Made by a program: the position numbers and the translations under genes. Positions 1 through 7,168 of a DNA stretch of 11,340 bases are shown here, piece after piece. The stretch is from contig CAMPIL010000084.1 of the NCBI GenBank assembly GCA_946886375.1, positions 1 to 11,340 on the forward strand. The letters are read 5' to 3'. Each line of letters starts with the position of its first letter. Positions within the stretch are counted from its first letter, which is position 1. A model generated the notes under the pieces. The model saw only the letters and a list, made by a program, of their open reading frames with translations, had not been told where the DNA came from and did no database searches. The DNA comes from an uncultured Phycisphaerales bacterium. Its GTDB lineage: Bacteria; Planctomycetota; Phycisphaerae; Phycisphaerales; SM1A02.

Positions 1-1236
1 GCGCCTTCACGCGAGTCGCCGCGCGGCGAAGTGGTCGGGTGCGACGCCGCGCGCAGCATTGTCATGCTTTTGCAGTCCAGCGCAGGCATCTCGCCCGGCA
101 CGCTGGTGGTGGGCGAGCAGGCAACACAAACCATCGAAGTCGGCCGATCACTGCTGGGACGGACCATTGACGGGCTCGGGCGTCCAATTGATGGCGGGCG
201 TCGTCCGTTGGACACGCGCGCGCAGCCGCTGTTTGCAGCGCCGATGTCCGCGCTCAGCCGGCGGCGGATTACAAAGCCGCTGCCCACCGGCGTGCGCGCT
301 CTGGACGCCATGCTGACACTTGGCAAGGGGCAGCGGGTGGGCATCTTCGCCGGCGCGGGCGTGGGAAAATCGACGCTCCTGGGCAGCATCGCCCGCAACA
401 CCGCCGCCGATGTCAACGTGATCGGCCTGATCGGCGAGCGCGGCCGCGAAGTGCGCGACTTCATCGAACATGCGCTGGGGCCGCAGGGTCTGGCGCGATC
501 GGTGCTGATCGTGGCGACCGGAGATCAGTCGCCGCTGCTGCGCGTGCGCGCTGCGCTGGTCACCTGCGCCGTGGCGGAGTATTTCCGCGATCAGGGCGCG
601 GACGTCATGCTGATGATGGACTCCATCACGCGATTTGCCCAGGCGCAGCGGCAGATCGGCCTGAGCGTCGGCGAGCAGCCCGCCACCAAGGGCTACACGC
701 CATCGGTGTTCTCGATGCTCCCGATTCTTCTTGAGCGGGCGGGATCGCTTCAGGCCGGCGGCTCCATCACCGGCCTGTATGCGGTGCTCGTGGAGGGCGA
801 CGACATGAACGAGCCGATCGCCGATGCGGCGCGCGGCGTCCTGGACGGGCATATCGTGCTGTCGCGCCGATTGGCGGCGAAGAACCATTACCCCGCCATC
901 AACGTGCTTGAGTCCATCTCGCGCGTGGCTGACGACGTGTGCGATGACCATCACATCACCGCCCGCCGTCAGATCATCCGGTTGCTCGCAGCGTACGCCG
1001 AGGCGGAAGAACTCATCAACATCGGCGCGTATGCGCGCGGCTCCAACATGATGTGCGATGTGGCGATCGCGATGAAGCCCGCCATCGACCGATTTCTGCA
1101 GCAGTCAAAGCAGGAGCAGGCCGCGTACCCGCAGACCTGCCGCACGCTGCTGGAACTGGCCGCGACCTCTGTGACTGAACAGGCGAAACTTGAGAAAGCC
1201 CGCGCGCTCCACACCCCTCGGCCTGCGGGCGCATAA
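1..1236 (+). CDS. fliI: Flagellum-specific export ATPase FliI, 5' partial
   Basis: This is the ATPase of the flagellar type III export apparatus, a soluble F1-beta-like hexamer at the base of the export gate. The frame is open from the first base and no start is visible; 411 codons are seen, against about 440 for the whole family, so only the extreme N-terminus is missing. The part of the N-terminal beta-barrel around GEVVG is present. Next come the Walker A motif GAGVGKST (nt 352-375) and the Walker B strand VMLMMDS, with its Asp at nt 619. The family blocks GEQPATKGYTPSVF, VEGDDMNEPIAD and LDGHIVLSR follow. The intact GDDMNEPIAD and GHIVLSR blocks point to FliI rather than the F-type beta subunit or a Rho-like ATPase. 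An injectisome ATPase is the other possibility, but fliJ, fliK, flgD and flgE follow directly. The stop is TAA; fliJ begins 17 bp later. Confidence 0.97.
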   Translation, partial: APSRESPRGEVVGCDAARSIVMLLQSSAGISPGTLVVGEQATQTIEVGRSLLGRTIDGLGRPIDGGRRPLDTRAQPLFAAPMSALSRRRITKPLPTGVRALDAMLTLGKGQRVGIFAGAGVGKSTLLGSIARNTAADVNVIGLIGERGREVRDFIEHALGPQGLARSVLIVATGDQSPLLRVRAALVTCAVAEYFRDQGADVMLMMDSITRFAQAQRQIGLSVGEQPATKGYTPSVFSMLPILLERAGSLQAGGSITGLYAVLVEGDDMNEPIADAARGVLDGHIVLSRRLAAKNHYPAINVLESISRVADDVCDDHHITARRQIIRLLAAYAEAEELINIGAYARGSNMMCDVAIAMKPAIDRFLQQSKQEQAAYPQTCRTLLELAATSVTEQAKLEKARALHTPRPAGA

Positions 1237-1253
1237 ATGCATCGTGACATGGC

Positions 1254-1700
1254 ATGGCCAAGTTCCGTTTTGAACTCGAATCGCTCCTGAAAGCACGCCG
1301 GCTTGCCGAGCAGGCCCGCCAGCGCGCCCTGGCCGCCATTGAGCAGGAGCGCATGCGACTCGAAGAGACGCTTCGGCTTCTGCAGCGGCAGATCTCCGAT
1401 GGCAAACACTCGATGCAAGGCAGTCTGGTGGGCAGAGTCGAGGCTGACCATTTGCGCATGCACGCGGCGTCAACGATGCACACCATGCGCAAGGCCCAGC
1501 GGATTGTGCTGGAAATGGCCGGCGTGCATCGGCGGCTGGATGCAGCCCGCGCCGCGCTCATTGAGTCTGCCCGGCAGCGCCGGGCCGTGGAAATCCTGCG
1601 CGAACGGAGATTTGAGCAGTGGAAGGCGCACCAGGAGAAACTGGAGACCGACGCCCTCGACGAATTGGCCGTCATCGCAGCGGCGCGGCCGAAAACCTGA
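1254..1700 (+). CDS. fliJ: Flagellar export chaperone/ATPase stalk protein FliJ
   Basis: FliJ is the small coiled-coil stalk that sits in the FliI hexamer, links it to the FlhA gate and recycles export chaperones. The product has 148 residues, the usual size. It opens with FRFELESLLKARRLAEQ, a typical FliJ N-terminus. It then continues as an almost unbroken charged helix rich in Arg, Glu, Gln and Ala, with a basic WKAHQEKLE segment and a short acidic/Ala tail. No membrane segment or signal peptide is seen. Its place directly after fliI is the classic arrangement. The ATG at 1254 has no clear Shine-Dalgarno; the nearby ATGs at 1237 and 1249 are in other frames. Sequence conservation in FliJ is always low, so the call rests on the N-terminal motif, the coiled coil and the position. 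Confidence 0.9.
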   Translation: MAKFRFELESLLKARRLAEQARQRALAAIEQERMRLEETLRLLQRQISDGKHSMQGSLVGRVEADHLRMHAASTMHTMRKAQRIVLEMAGVHRRLDAARAALIESARQRRAVEILRERRFEQWKAHQEKLETDALDELAVIAAARPKT

Positions 1701-1745
1701 TGATCGCTCCGGCTGCATTGATCCTTCCACCAGCATCCGGCCGAA

Positions 1746-2531
1746 ATGAGTAGAGCCATGCGCACACTCTGGAACGTGATCAGTTTTCTCGCCCTCGTGC
1801 ATCTGCTGGCGCTGGTGATGTTCATCGGCTGGCTGTGGCAGAGCGGTCGGCTGACGCGCGAGCGTCTATATGAGGCCAAGGCGATTTTCGCCCCAACCGT
1901 GATGGAGTCCCGCGCCGCCGCCGACAAGGCCGAACAGGAAGCCAAGGCTGAACTCAAGCGCCTGGCCGAGGAAGAACAGCAATCCAACCCGCCCGCCGAC
2001 AGCGCCGCCCAAATCCAGTTGGCGTCGATGATCGCGCAGCAGGAAGAACAAGCCCGCAGGCGGCTGGAAGACGACAAGCGCGTGCTGCTTGAGCAATTGG
2101 CGCAGGCCACGCTGCAGGTCAATCAGAAGCAGCGCGAACTCGATCAGCAGCGCGAGCAGTGGGAAAGCGCCACGAAGGATGATCAGCAGCGCAAGAATGA
2201 CGAGCAATTTCTGCAGATCGTCAAGCAATATGAGCAACTTTCGCCCAAGCAGGGCAAGCGCATGCTCATGGAACTGGTGAGTCAGAACAAGACGCAGCAA
2301 GCGGTGGCGTACCTTCGCGCCATGAACATGCGTGCGGCAAGCCGGATCCTCAAGGAATTCAAAACCGATTCCGAGATCGCTTTGGCAACGGAATTGCTGG
2401 AGAAGTTGCGAACGTACGGAAAGACCGACGAGCAGGCGACGGACCCGCAGCGCGGGCCGGCCCTTGCCGCGGCGTCCGCACCGCACGCCGGCTCCAGCAA
2501 TGCCAACGCTCCTGCAGACGATTCTCGTTAG
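1746..2531 (+). CDS. MotE/YlxF-like membrane-anchored coiled-coil flagellar protein
   Basis: The 261-residue protein has one N-terminal membrane helix (about residues 9-31), then a long coiled coil rich in Glu, Gln, Lys and Arg (about 50-150). A small helical domain follows at about 155-225 (FLQIVKQYEQLSPKQGKRML onward, including AVAYLRAMNMRAASRIL). This is the pattern of the MotE / MgtE-N-like domain, in which paired helices carry 'A..iL..M....AA.iL'. The tail is Ala/Pro/Asn-rich and disordered. In Bacillus the equivalent gene, ylxF, also lies between fliJ and fliK; in Sinorhizobium MotE is a periplasmic chaperone for MotC. With the helix near the N-terminus, the coiled coil should face the periplasm. 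A role in motor or stator support is inferred from family and position. Starts at 1746 and 1758 are both in frame. The 3' end overlaps fliK by 32 nt. Confidence 0.8.
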   Translation: MSRAMRTLWNVISFLALVHLLALVMFIGWLWQSGRLTRERLYEAKAIFAPTVMESRAAADKAEQEAKAELKRLAEEEQQSNPPADSAAQIQLASMIAQQEEQARRRLEDDKRVLLEQLAQATLQVNQKQRELDQQREQWESATKDDQQRKNDEQFLQIVKQYEQLSPKQGKRMLMELVSQNKTQQAVAYLRAMNMRAASRILKEFKTDSEIALATELLEKLRTYGKTDEQATDPQRGPALAAASAPHAGSSNANAPADDSR

Positions 2532-4059
2532 CCCGATTACGCCCGCGCACACGCGGCTGCAGGGTGTTTCATCATTGCACGATGCGGAAACGAACGCGTC
2601 CTTCCGCGAAACACTCGCGCACATCGAGTCAAGTCGGGCGTCTTCACGTGCTGTCAAACCAGTTCACCAAGACGTGCAGGCCAAGCATTCGCGTCGATCA
2701 ACGCAGGATGCGCAACACGACGTTGAGCAGAATGAGTTTGATCCAGGTGAGGCTGTCGATGCCGCGCCTGTATCGGATGAATCCAGCGCGCCCGTGACTG
2801 ATCCGGAGCAGGCTGTGGATGATCCGCAACACGCCGAGATCGCTTCTCGACGCGACGCCGATGTCCCGCAGCGAGCAGTTGAGCCGCATGCCACCACGCA
2901 CGTTGGTGCACCAACCGTGGCTCCGCAGGGAATTGCTGGCGAACATGTCAACGCAACGCTGCCGGCGAAGGTTGCAACGAAGCCCACGAACGCGCCAGCC
3001 GTGCCAGTGGCGAACGCACCATCCGCTGCAATTAACGCAACGGTAACTGTCGCAGCATCTGCGCCGCCTGAACAGATCGCTGGCGGGGCGATGCAATCGT
3101 CCGGAATTCCATCGCAAGCGCGGCCCGCACAGGATGCAAGTTTCAGTGCGTCGCAGGCAGCCACGCCGCTGCCAGCGTCACAATCGACGACACCTGATGC
3201 GCCAGAAACGAACAGCGCTCAACAGTTTCACCGAATAATTGCAAACGGCCCGGCTTCGATCGACGCTGCTGCGCAAACCGTTCGCCCGGAACTCGCTGAC
3301 GGGATGATGGACGCCAAACCAAGTGCTTCGGCATCCGCGCAAACCGCACCCGCTCATTCGGCGCAGGCAGGCGAGTTCGAGTTCAATGGCGAACAGGAGC
3401 GCGGATCGCGATTGCCGCCGGCGGTCACTCGGGCAATGCACGTCGAGACTTCGCTACGAATTGAGAATCTCGCTTCGCAGAACGCCGGGCCGCAGATTCC
3501 ATCGCACGCCGGCATCGCACATCTTCAGACAAGCCCGATATCGACAGTAAAGATCGCCGTCGGCGCGCAGCACTTGCCCCAGACTCAACTGCCGCCTGAT
3601 GACATTGCCAGCGCGGGGCAGGTCATGCGTGGCTTGACGGCGATGGTGCAGCAGCGCGGCGGGGTGATGAGCATGCGGCTGGACCCGCCGGAACTTGGCG
3701 AACTTCGCGTGCAGATGACGCTGGCGCGTGGCGTGGTCTCCGCGGAATTTCACGTCGCCACCCAGCAGGCACAGGGCTTGCTGGAGAAAAGCATCGCTGC
3801 GCTTCGCAGCACGCTCGAGGGCCAGGGCCTGACGGTGGAACGCCTCACCGTGCACGTGGCGCCGCCTGGCGGACAGCAATTCCTGCGCGATGATGGCAAT
3901 TCCAGCATGAACCAGCACGCCCGACAGCATCATCATCACGACGCCGCCAACGGCGAAAGCCGCGGCCGGCGCGACGAACAGCCCGACCAATCCCGCCGCC
4001 ACTATCCCGTGAACGAATTCGCCAGCGTGCTCGATGGTCTTGAACAATTCCGGCTGTGA
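2500..4059 (+). CDS. fliK: Flagellar hook-length control protein FliK
   Basis: FliK is a secreted molecular ruler. It measures hook length and, through its C-terminal domain, switches export from hook to filament substrates by acting on FlhB. From the ATG at 2500 the product has 519 residues. Residues 1 to about 365 are low-complexity Ala/Pro/Gln/Thr-rich sequence, as expected of the ruler part. Residues about 370-465 form the FliK C-terminal domain, with MRLDPPELGELRV at about 393 and the following AEFHVATQQAQGLLEKSIAA...LRSTLEGQGLTVERLTV helices and strands. The last 50 residues are polar and contain HHHH at 477-480. The frame is open back to 2332, but that stretch overlaps the conserved MotE-like domain in another frame and is not FliK-like. 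I therefore take 2500, despite its lack of a Shine-Dalgarno; coupling through the 32-nt overlap is likely. Confidence 0.92.
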   Translation: MPTLLQTILVSPITPAHTRLQGVSSLHDAETNASFRETLAHIESSRASSRAVKPVHQDVQAKHSRRSTQDAQHDVEQNEFDPGEAVDAAPVSDESSAPVTDPEQAVDDPQHAEIASRRDADVPQRAVEPHATTHVGAPTVAPQGIAGEHVNATLPAKVATKPTNAPAVPVANAPSAAINATVTVAASAPPEQIAGGAMQSSGIPSQARPAQDASFSASQAATPLPASQSTTPDAPETNSAQQFHRIIANGPASIDAAAQTVRPELADGMMDAKPSASASAQTAPAHSAQAGEFEFNGEQERGSRLPPAVTRAMHVETSLRIENLASQNAGPQIPSHAGIAHLQTSPISTVKIAVGAQHLPQTQLPPDDIASAGQVMRGLTAMVQQRGGVMSMRLDPPELGELRVQMTLARGVVSAEFHVATQQAQGLLEKSIAALRSTLEGQGLTVERLTVHVAPPGGQQFLRDDGNSSMNQHARQHHHHDAANGESRGRRDEQPDQSRRHYPVNEFASVLDGLEQFRL

Positions 4060-4077
4060 TTCGGCGCACGCTTGAAT

Positions 4078-4083
4078 GGGAGG
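4078..4083 (+). promoter_or_regulatory. Ribosome binding site that fixes the flgD start
   Basis: The bases GGGAGG lie 6 nt before the ATG at 4090. This is a strong Shine-Dalgarno and rules out the in-frame TTG at 4072, which lies upstream of it. Confidence 0.85.
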
Positions 4084-4089
4084 TTTTTG

Positions 4090-4533
4090 ATGTCGCAGAT
4101 TTCCGCGTTCGATTCAACCGATCAGGCCGTACGCAGCCTGCCCAGTCAGTTCAGCAAGATGTCGTCGGAAGATTTCATCCGCATCATCTTCACCGAACTC
4201 TCTCACCAGGACCCCTTCCAGCCCAATGATTCCAAGGCTCTGCTGGATCAACTCAATTCCATCCGCTCGATCGAATCCGACATCAAACTCACCGATCAAC
4301 TTCAATCGCTGGTTTCGGAAAATCAACTGGCCTCGGCGAGCAACATGATCGGCAAGTTCATCGGCGGCTTGACCGCGGACAACAACCGCGTCGCCGGGTT
4401 CGTCATGTCCGTCATCCGCCAGGGCGACACCGTGAATCTTGAACTGGACAACGGCTGGATCGTGCCGATCACCGGTGTCGAGCAGGTCATTGTTCCACCG
4501 ACGGAAGAAGAGACGGCCGAACCGGAATCATGA
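4090..4533 (+). CDS. flgD: Flagellar hook capping/scaffold protein FlgD, short form
   Basis: FlgD is exported to the tip of the growing rod-hook, where it caps and assembles FlgE subunits and is then displaced. The 147-residue product contains the diagnostic N-terminal block at about residues 22-55: SEDFIRIIFTELSHQDPFQP followed by ...LLDQLNSIRSIESDIKL. This matches 'F..lL..QL..QDPl.P.d...f..qLa.fs.iE'. The next part, IGKFIGGLTADNNRVAGFVMSVIRQGDTVNLELDNG..VPITGVEQV, fits the reduced beta region of short FlgDs such as that of Bacillus. It is much shorter than the roughly 230-residue enterobacterial protein and lacks its full Tudor/FnIII hook-cap domains. It lies 30 bp after fliK and ends in an ATGA overlap with the next gene. 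Confidence 0.92.
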   Translation: MSQISAFDSTDQAVRSLPSQFSKMSSEDFIRIIFTELSHQDPFQPNDSKALLDQLNSIRSIESDIKLTDQLQSLVSENQLASASNMIGKFIGGLTADNNRVAGFVMSVIRQGDTVNLELDNGWIVPITGVEQVIVPPTEEETAEPES

Positions 4534-5030
4534 GCCTGCACGCCGCACAACTCCTGAAACGGCTTGAGCCGGCGATCCGTCCCGGCTCTTCGCCGATTCC
4601 CCCGACGCAGCCGCGCGGCACGATCGAGTCGCAGAGTTTCGAGCAACTGCTCTCGCTGGCGTCCAAGGGCGCCATGCCCAGCGGGCGTCAGGTTGATGTG
4701 GCGATTGATCTCAACCCGCCGTTGGATGCTTCGCAACTGGAACGGCTGGCCGCAGCCGCGGATCAAGCCGAAGCGTCCGGCTCGACGCGCGCGCTCATGC
4801 TCATGGACGGCCGGGCGTTCGTGGTTGATCTTCAAAGCCGATCGCTGGTGGCTGAACTCTCAGCCAGTTCGCAGACTTCGATTCAGAACGTGGACGCCGC
4901 GATCGTCGTTCCGGGCGATGAAATTTCTACGCCGGGCACGATGAGCGGGCCCGGTGCAGGAGTGATTCCGTCCGCAGCGCTTCAGCAGATTCTCAACGCA
5001 AATAGCAGCAAGGCTTCGCCGCTGCCCTGA
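4530..5030 (+). CDS. TIGR02530/PF12611-like flagellar operon protein
   Basis: The 166-residue protein resembles the uncharacterised 'flagellar operon protein' family TIGR02530 (PF12611), found near flgD and flgE in Firmicutes and other phyla. The matching blocks are SFEQLL at 36-41, then PLDASQLERLAAAADQAEASG at 64-84, RALMLMDGRAFVVDLQSRSLV at 87-107 and QNVDAAIVV at 119-127. In the family these correspond to the short N-terminal F..lL block, the 'L..av..A..KG' helix, the 'LvlmddvAfiVnv.nrtVIT' hairpin and the terminal 'NIDsaviv' strand. The 'SkHA..Rl..R.i' block that normally precedes the helix is not recognisable. There is no signal peptide or membrane helix, so the protein is probably cytosolic or exported. 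It is translationally coupled to flgD by ATGA. The exact role in hook assembly is unknown. The family call is from memory of the consensus. Confidence 0.75.
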   Translation: MSLHAAQLLKRLEPAIRPGSSPIPPTQPRGTIESQSFEQLLSLASKGAMPSGRQVDVAIDLNPPLDASQLERLAAAADQAEASGSTRALMLMDGRAFVVDLQSRSLVAELSASSQTSIQNVDAAIVVPGDEISTPGTMSGPGAGVIPSAALQQILNANSSKASPLP

Positions 5031-5055
5031 TGACGGGCCGCGCGCAGCACACTTT

Positions 5056-5060
5056 AGGAG
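5056..5060 (+). promoter_or_regulatory. Ribosome binding site of flgE
   Basis: The bases AGGAG lie 6 nt before the ATG at 5067. This is one of the few strong Shine-Dalgarno sites in the window, as expected for the most highly expressed protein of this operon. Confidence 0.85.
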
Positions 5061-5066
5061 TTCCTT

Positions 5067-6827
5067 ATGCCTTCAACCACTGCACTTTTCACCGGCTTGA
5101 CGGGCCTGGCCACCAACGCCCGGCGGCTGGATGTGATCGGCAACAACATCGCGAACGTGAACACCACTTCGTACAAGTCCAGCCGCATCAGTTTCGCGCC
5201 CACCTTCAGCCGCAACTTTTCGCTGGGCACCGCGCCGGGCGCATCAACCGGCGGATCCAACCCCACGCAAACGGGCCTGGGCGTCGCCATCGCAGGCACG
5301 CAGCGCAACTTCGCCAACGGCGCCATCAGCGCCACGGGCGTGTCCACCGACGTCGCCATTGAAGGCGATGGTTTCTTCATCACCAGCGTCGGCGCTGAAC
5401 GTCTGTACACTCGCGCCGGGGCGTTCCAGCGCAACCAGAACAACGATCTTGTCACCATCTCCGGCGGCAAGGTCATGGGCTACGCCGTTGACAGCAGTTT
5501 CCAGGTGCAGCAGGGCAATCTCGTGGAACTGACCATTCCCGTCGGAACCATGACGCTCACCGAAGCGACGCGCAATGTCATCTTCAACGGCAATCTGAAC
5601 TCTTCGGGCACAGCGGCCACCACCGGATCAATCCACAACAACCGCGCCTTCTACACCGATGCGGGACTCACGACCCTGCTCGCCGCAGACACCATCGATC
5701 TCACCGTCGCAGGCAATGATCTCTACATCGATGACGGCGCGGGCGGCTCATCGCTCGCCATCGATGGCGGCGCGGGAACCGTTCTCACCGTCAGCGGCGT
5801 GGAAAAAGGCGGCAAGGACCTCGGCACGCATTCCTTCGCATTCTCCGCCACCGCCGTCGCCGGCGTGGATGACTTCGGCACAACCCTCGCCGACTACATG
5901 GACTTCCTCAAGTCCGTGCTCGGTCTGGATAACAGCGTCATCAGCGGTGAAAACCTCGGCGGCGATGTGACCTTCAGCAACGGCGTCATCACCGTCACCG
6001 GCAACGAAGGCACAGCGCAGGACCTCAACATCGAAACCGCCAACATCGTCGCCACCAGCAACGGCGCGGGAATCAGCCAGCCCTTCGTCATGACCAAGGC
6101 CGGTTCCGCGGATGGCGAATCCGTGCAGACCAGTTTCGTGGTGTACGATTCGCTCGGCTCGCCGCTCACCGTCGATCTTACTTTCGTGCTGCAATCCACC
6201 ACCGCAGGCCAGGGCAGCACGTGGCAGTTCGTCGCTGAATCAGGCGATAACGATGCGATGGCCCGCGTCATCGGCCTGGGCGTGGTCGAGTTCGACGCCA
6301 ACGGCCGGTTTGTCTCCGCTTCCAACCAGGCGTTCTCCCTCACGCGCACCAACGGCGCAGCAAGTCCGCTCACCGTGAACATGGATTTCAGCGCAGGCAG
6401 CAACGCCGTCTCCGCATTGACCGACGCCACCAGCAACCTCGCCGCCGTCTCGCAGGACGGCTCGCCCATCGGCACGCTCAGCAACTTCTCGATCGGCGAA
6501 GACGGAACCATCTCAGGCTCGTTCACCAACGGCCTGACGCGCACCATCGGCCAGATCGCGCTCGCGAAGTTCTCCAACCCAGAAGGATTGGTGGACGTGG
6601 GCAACAATTTCTTCCGCGTCGGCCCCAACTCAGGCACTGCCCTGGTCGGCGCGCCGGGCGAGTTCGGCACCGGCCGCGTGCTCGGCGGCGCGCTGGAACT
6701 GTCCAACGTGGACCTCTCGCAGGAATTCATCAACATGATCCTCGCCTCCACGGGCTACTCCGCAGCCAGCCGCGTCATCACCACCACCAAGGAATTGATC
6801 GATCAACTGCTGGTGCTGGGACGGTAA
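5067..6827 (+). CDS. flgE: Flagellar hook protein FlgE
   Basis: FlgE is the structural subunit of the flagellar hook, exported through the type III apparatus and polymerised under the FlgD cap. The 586-residue product begins with the rod/hook signature: FTGLTGLATNARRLDVIGNN, then IANVNTTSYKSSRISF at about residues 28-43. The D1 block TGVSTDVAIEGDGFFIT (about 91-107) and YTRAGAF follow. The C-terminus carries GALELSNVDLSQEFINMILA and GYSAASRVITTTKELIDQLL, the D0 helix that packs on the N-terminal one. The middle is Gly/Ala/Thr/Ser-rich beta sequence that accounts for the extra length over the roughly 400 residues of enteric FlgE, presumably enlarged outer domains. FlgF and FlgG are half this size and FlgK has a different end, so FlgE is the best call. 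I see no cysteine, so a spirochaete-type lysinoalanine crosslink is not expected. It is the last gene of the operon. Confidence 0.95.
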   Translation: MPSTTALFTGLTGLATNARRLDVIGNNIANVNTTSYKSSRISFAPTFSRNFSLGTAPGASTGGSNPTQTGLGVAIAGTQRNFANGAISATGVSTDVAIEGDGFFITSVGAERLYTRAGAFQRNQNNDLVTISGGKVMGYAVDSSFQVQQGNLVELTIPVGTMTLTEATRNVIFNGNLNSSGTAATTGSIHNNRAFYTDAGLTTLLAADTIDLTVAGNDLYIDDGAGGSSLAIDGGAGTVLTVSGVEKGGKDLGTHSFAFSATAVAGVDDFGTTLADYMDFLKSVLGLDNSVISGENLGGDVTFSNGVITVTGNEGTAQDLNIETANIVATSNGAGISQPFVMTKAGSADGESVQTSFVVYDSLGSPLTVDLTFVLQSTTAGQGSTWQFVAESGDNDAMARVIGLGVVEFDANGRFVSASNQAFSLTRTNGAASPLTVNMDFSAGSNAVSALTDATSNLAAVSQDGSPIGTLSNFSIGEDGTISGSFTNGLTRTIGQIALAKFSNPEGLVDVGNNFFRVGPNSGTALVGAPGEFGTGRVLGGALELSNVDLSQEFINMILASTGYSAASRVITTTKELIDQLLVLGR

Positions 6828-6856
6828 AAATAAGAGCAGGAGCGGACGAGAAGAGC

Positions 6857-6885
6857 GGCGGCTGATGCGCTGAGCATCAGCCGCC
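6857..6885 (+). terminator. Candidate intrinsic terminator after flgE
   Basis: A perfect 12-bp inverted repeat, GGCGGCTGATGC / GCATCAGCCGCC, with a 5-nt loop (GCTGA), starts 30 nt after the flgE stop. It is followed only by ATTTC, so the U-tract is poor. It may be a terminator with a weak tail or a 3'-protecting hairpin. Its position marks the probable end of the flagellar transcript. Confidence 0.65.
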
Positions 6886-6893
6886 ATTTCGCG

Positions 6894-6927
6894 CGCATCG
6901 CTGAAGTTCGCGCCGCATCGCCGAAGT
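6894..6927 (+). repeat. Pair of 14-bp direct repeats, 20 bp apart
   Basis: CGCATCGCTGAAGT (6894-6907) recurs as CGCATCGCCGAAGT (6914-6927) with a single mismatch and a start-to-start distance of 20 bp, about two helical turns. The repeats lie just behind the flgE terminator and ahead of the lipoprotein gene. Their function is unknown. Confidence 0.5.
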
Positions 6928-7168
6928 AACTTAGATCGCCGCGCACCGTCTGCACTGCGACTGCAACCGCTCTAAGCACTCCACGCGCTGAACTGGCTGA
7001 AATGCTGGGTTCGCTGACGCGATTGCTGAGTTACGATCCTCGCTGCCCGCTCAGCCCACGCTGCTTGCTGATGAAGACCCAAGCGCAGGGCGATGCTCCA
7101 CCGCGATGGTCCGCCCGATGACCCACATGCCAATCCTGTCCCAGGCGGTGCAAACGCTTGCTGCGTGC
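6928..7168. other. Intergenic stretch between the flagellar operon and the lipoprotein gene
   Basis: I see no convincing coding sequence in these 241 bases. No good -35/-10 pair stands out. GCTGA pentamers recur at 6987, 6996, 7013 and 7025, besides those in the hairpin and repeats upstream. Candidate in-frame ATGs for the next gene lie at 7106, 7118 and 7127, so part of this region could be translated if the true start is earlier than the one chosen. Confidence 0.4.

Noticed and set aside
148..954. Long - strand frame opposite fliI
   Set aside because: It is His/Arg/Gln-rich and is the codon shadow of a strongly conserved ATPase.
1016..2122. Long - strand frame opposite fliJ and the MotE-like gene
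   Set aside because: It is Ser/Arg/Cys-rich low-complexity translation, antisense to two supported genes.
2332..2499. N-terminal extension of the fliK frame
   Set aside because: It overlaps the conserved MotE-type domain in another frame, and its translation (Ser/Arg/Pro-rich) resembles no FliK N-terminus.
3928..3939. Four-histidine run near the end of FliK as a metal site
   Set aside because: It lies in a polar, disordered tail. A metal role cannot be supported from four residues alone.
4072..4089. Earlier TTG start for flgD
   Set aside because: It lies upstream of the GGGAGG ribosome binding site, which is correctly spaced for the ATG at 4090.
5894..6751. 285-codon - strand frame opposite flgE
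   Set aside because: It is antisense to the middle and C-terminal parts of FlgE and shows no independent start signal or protein pattern.
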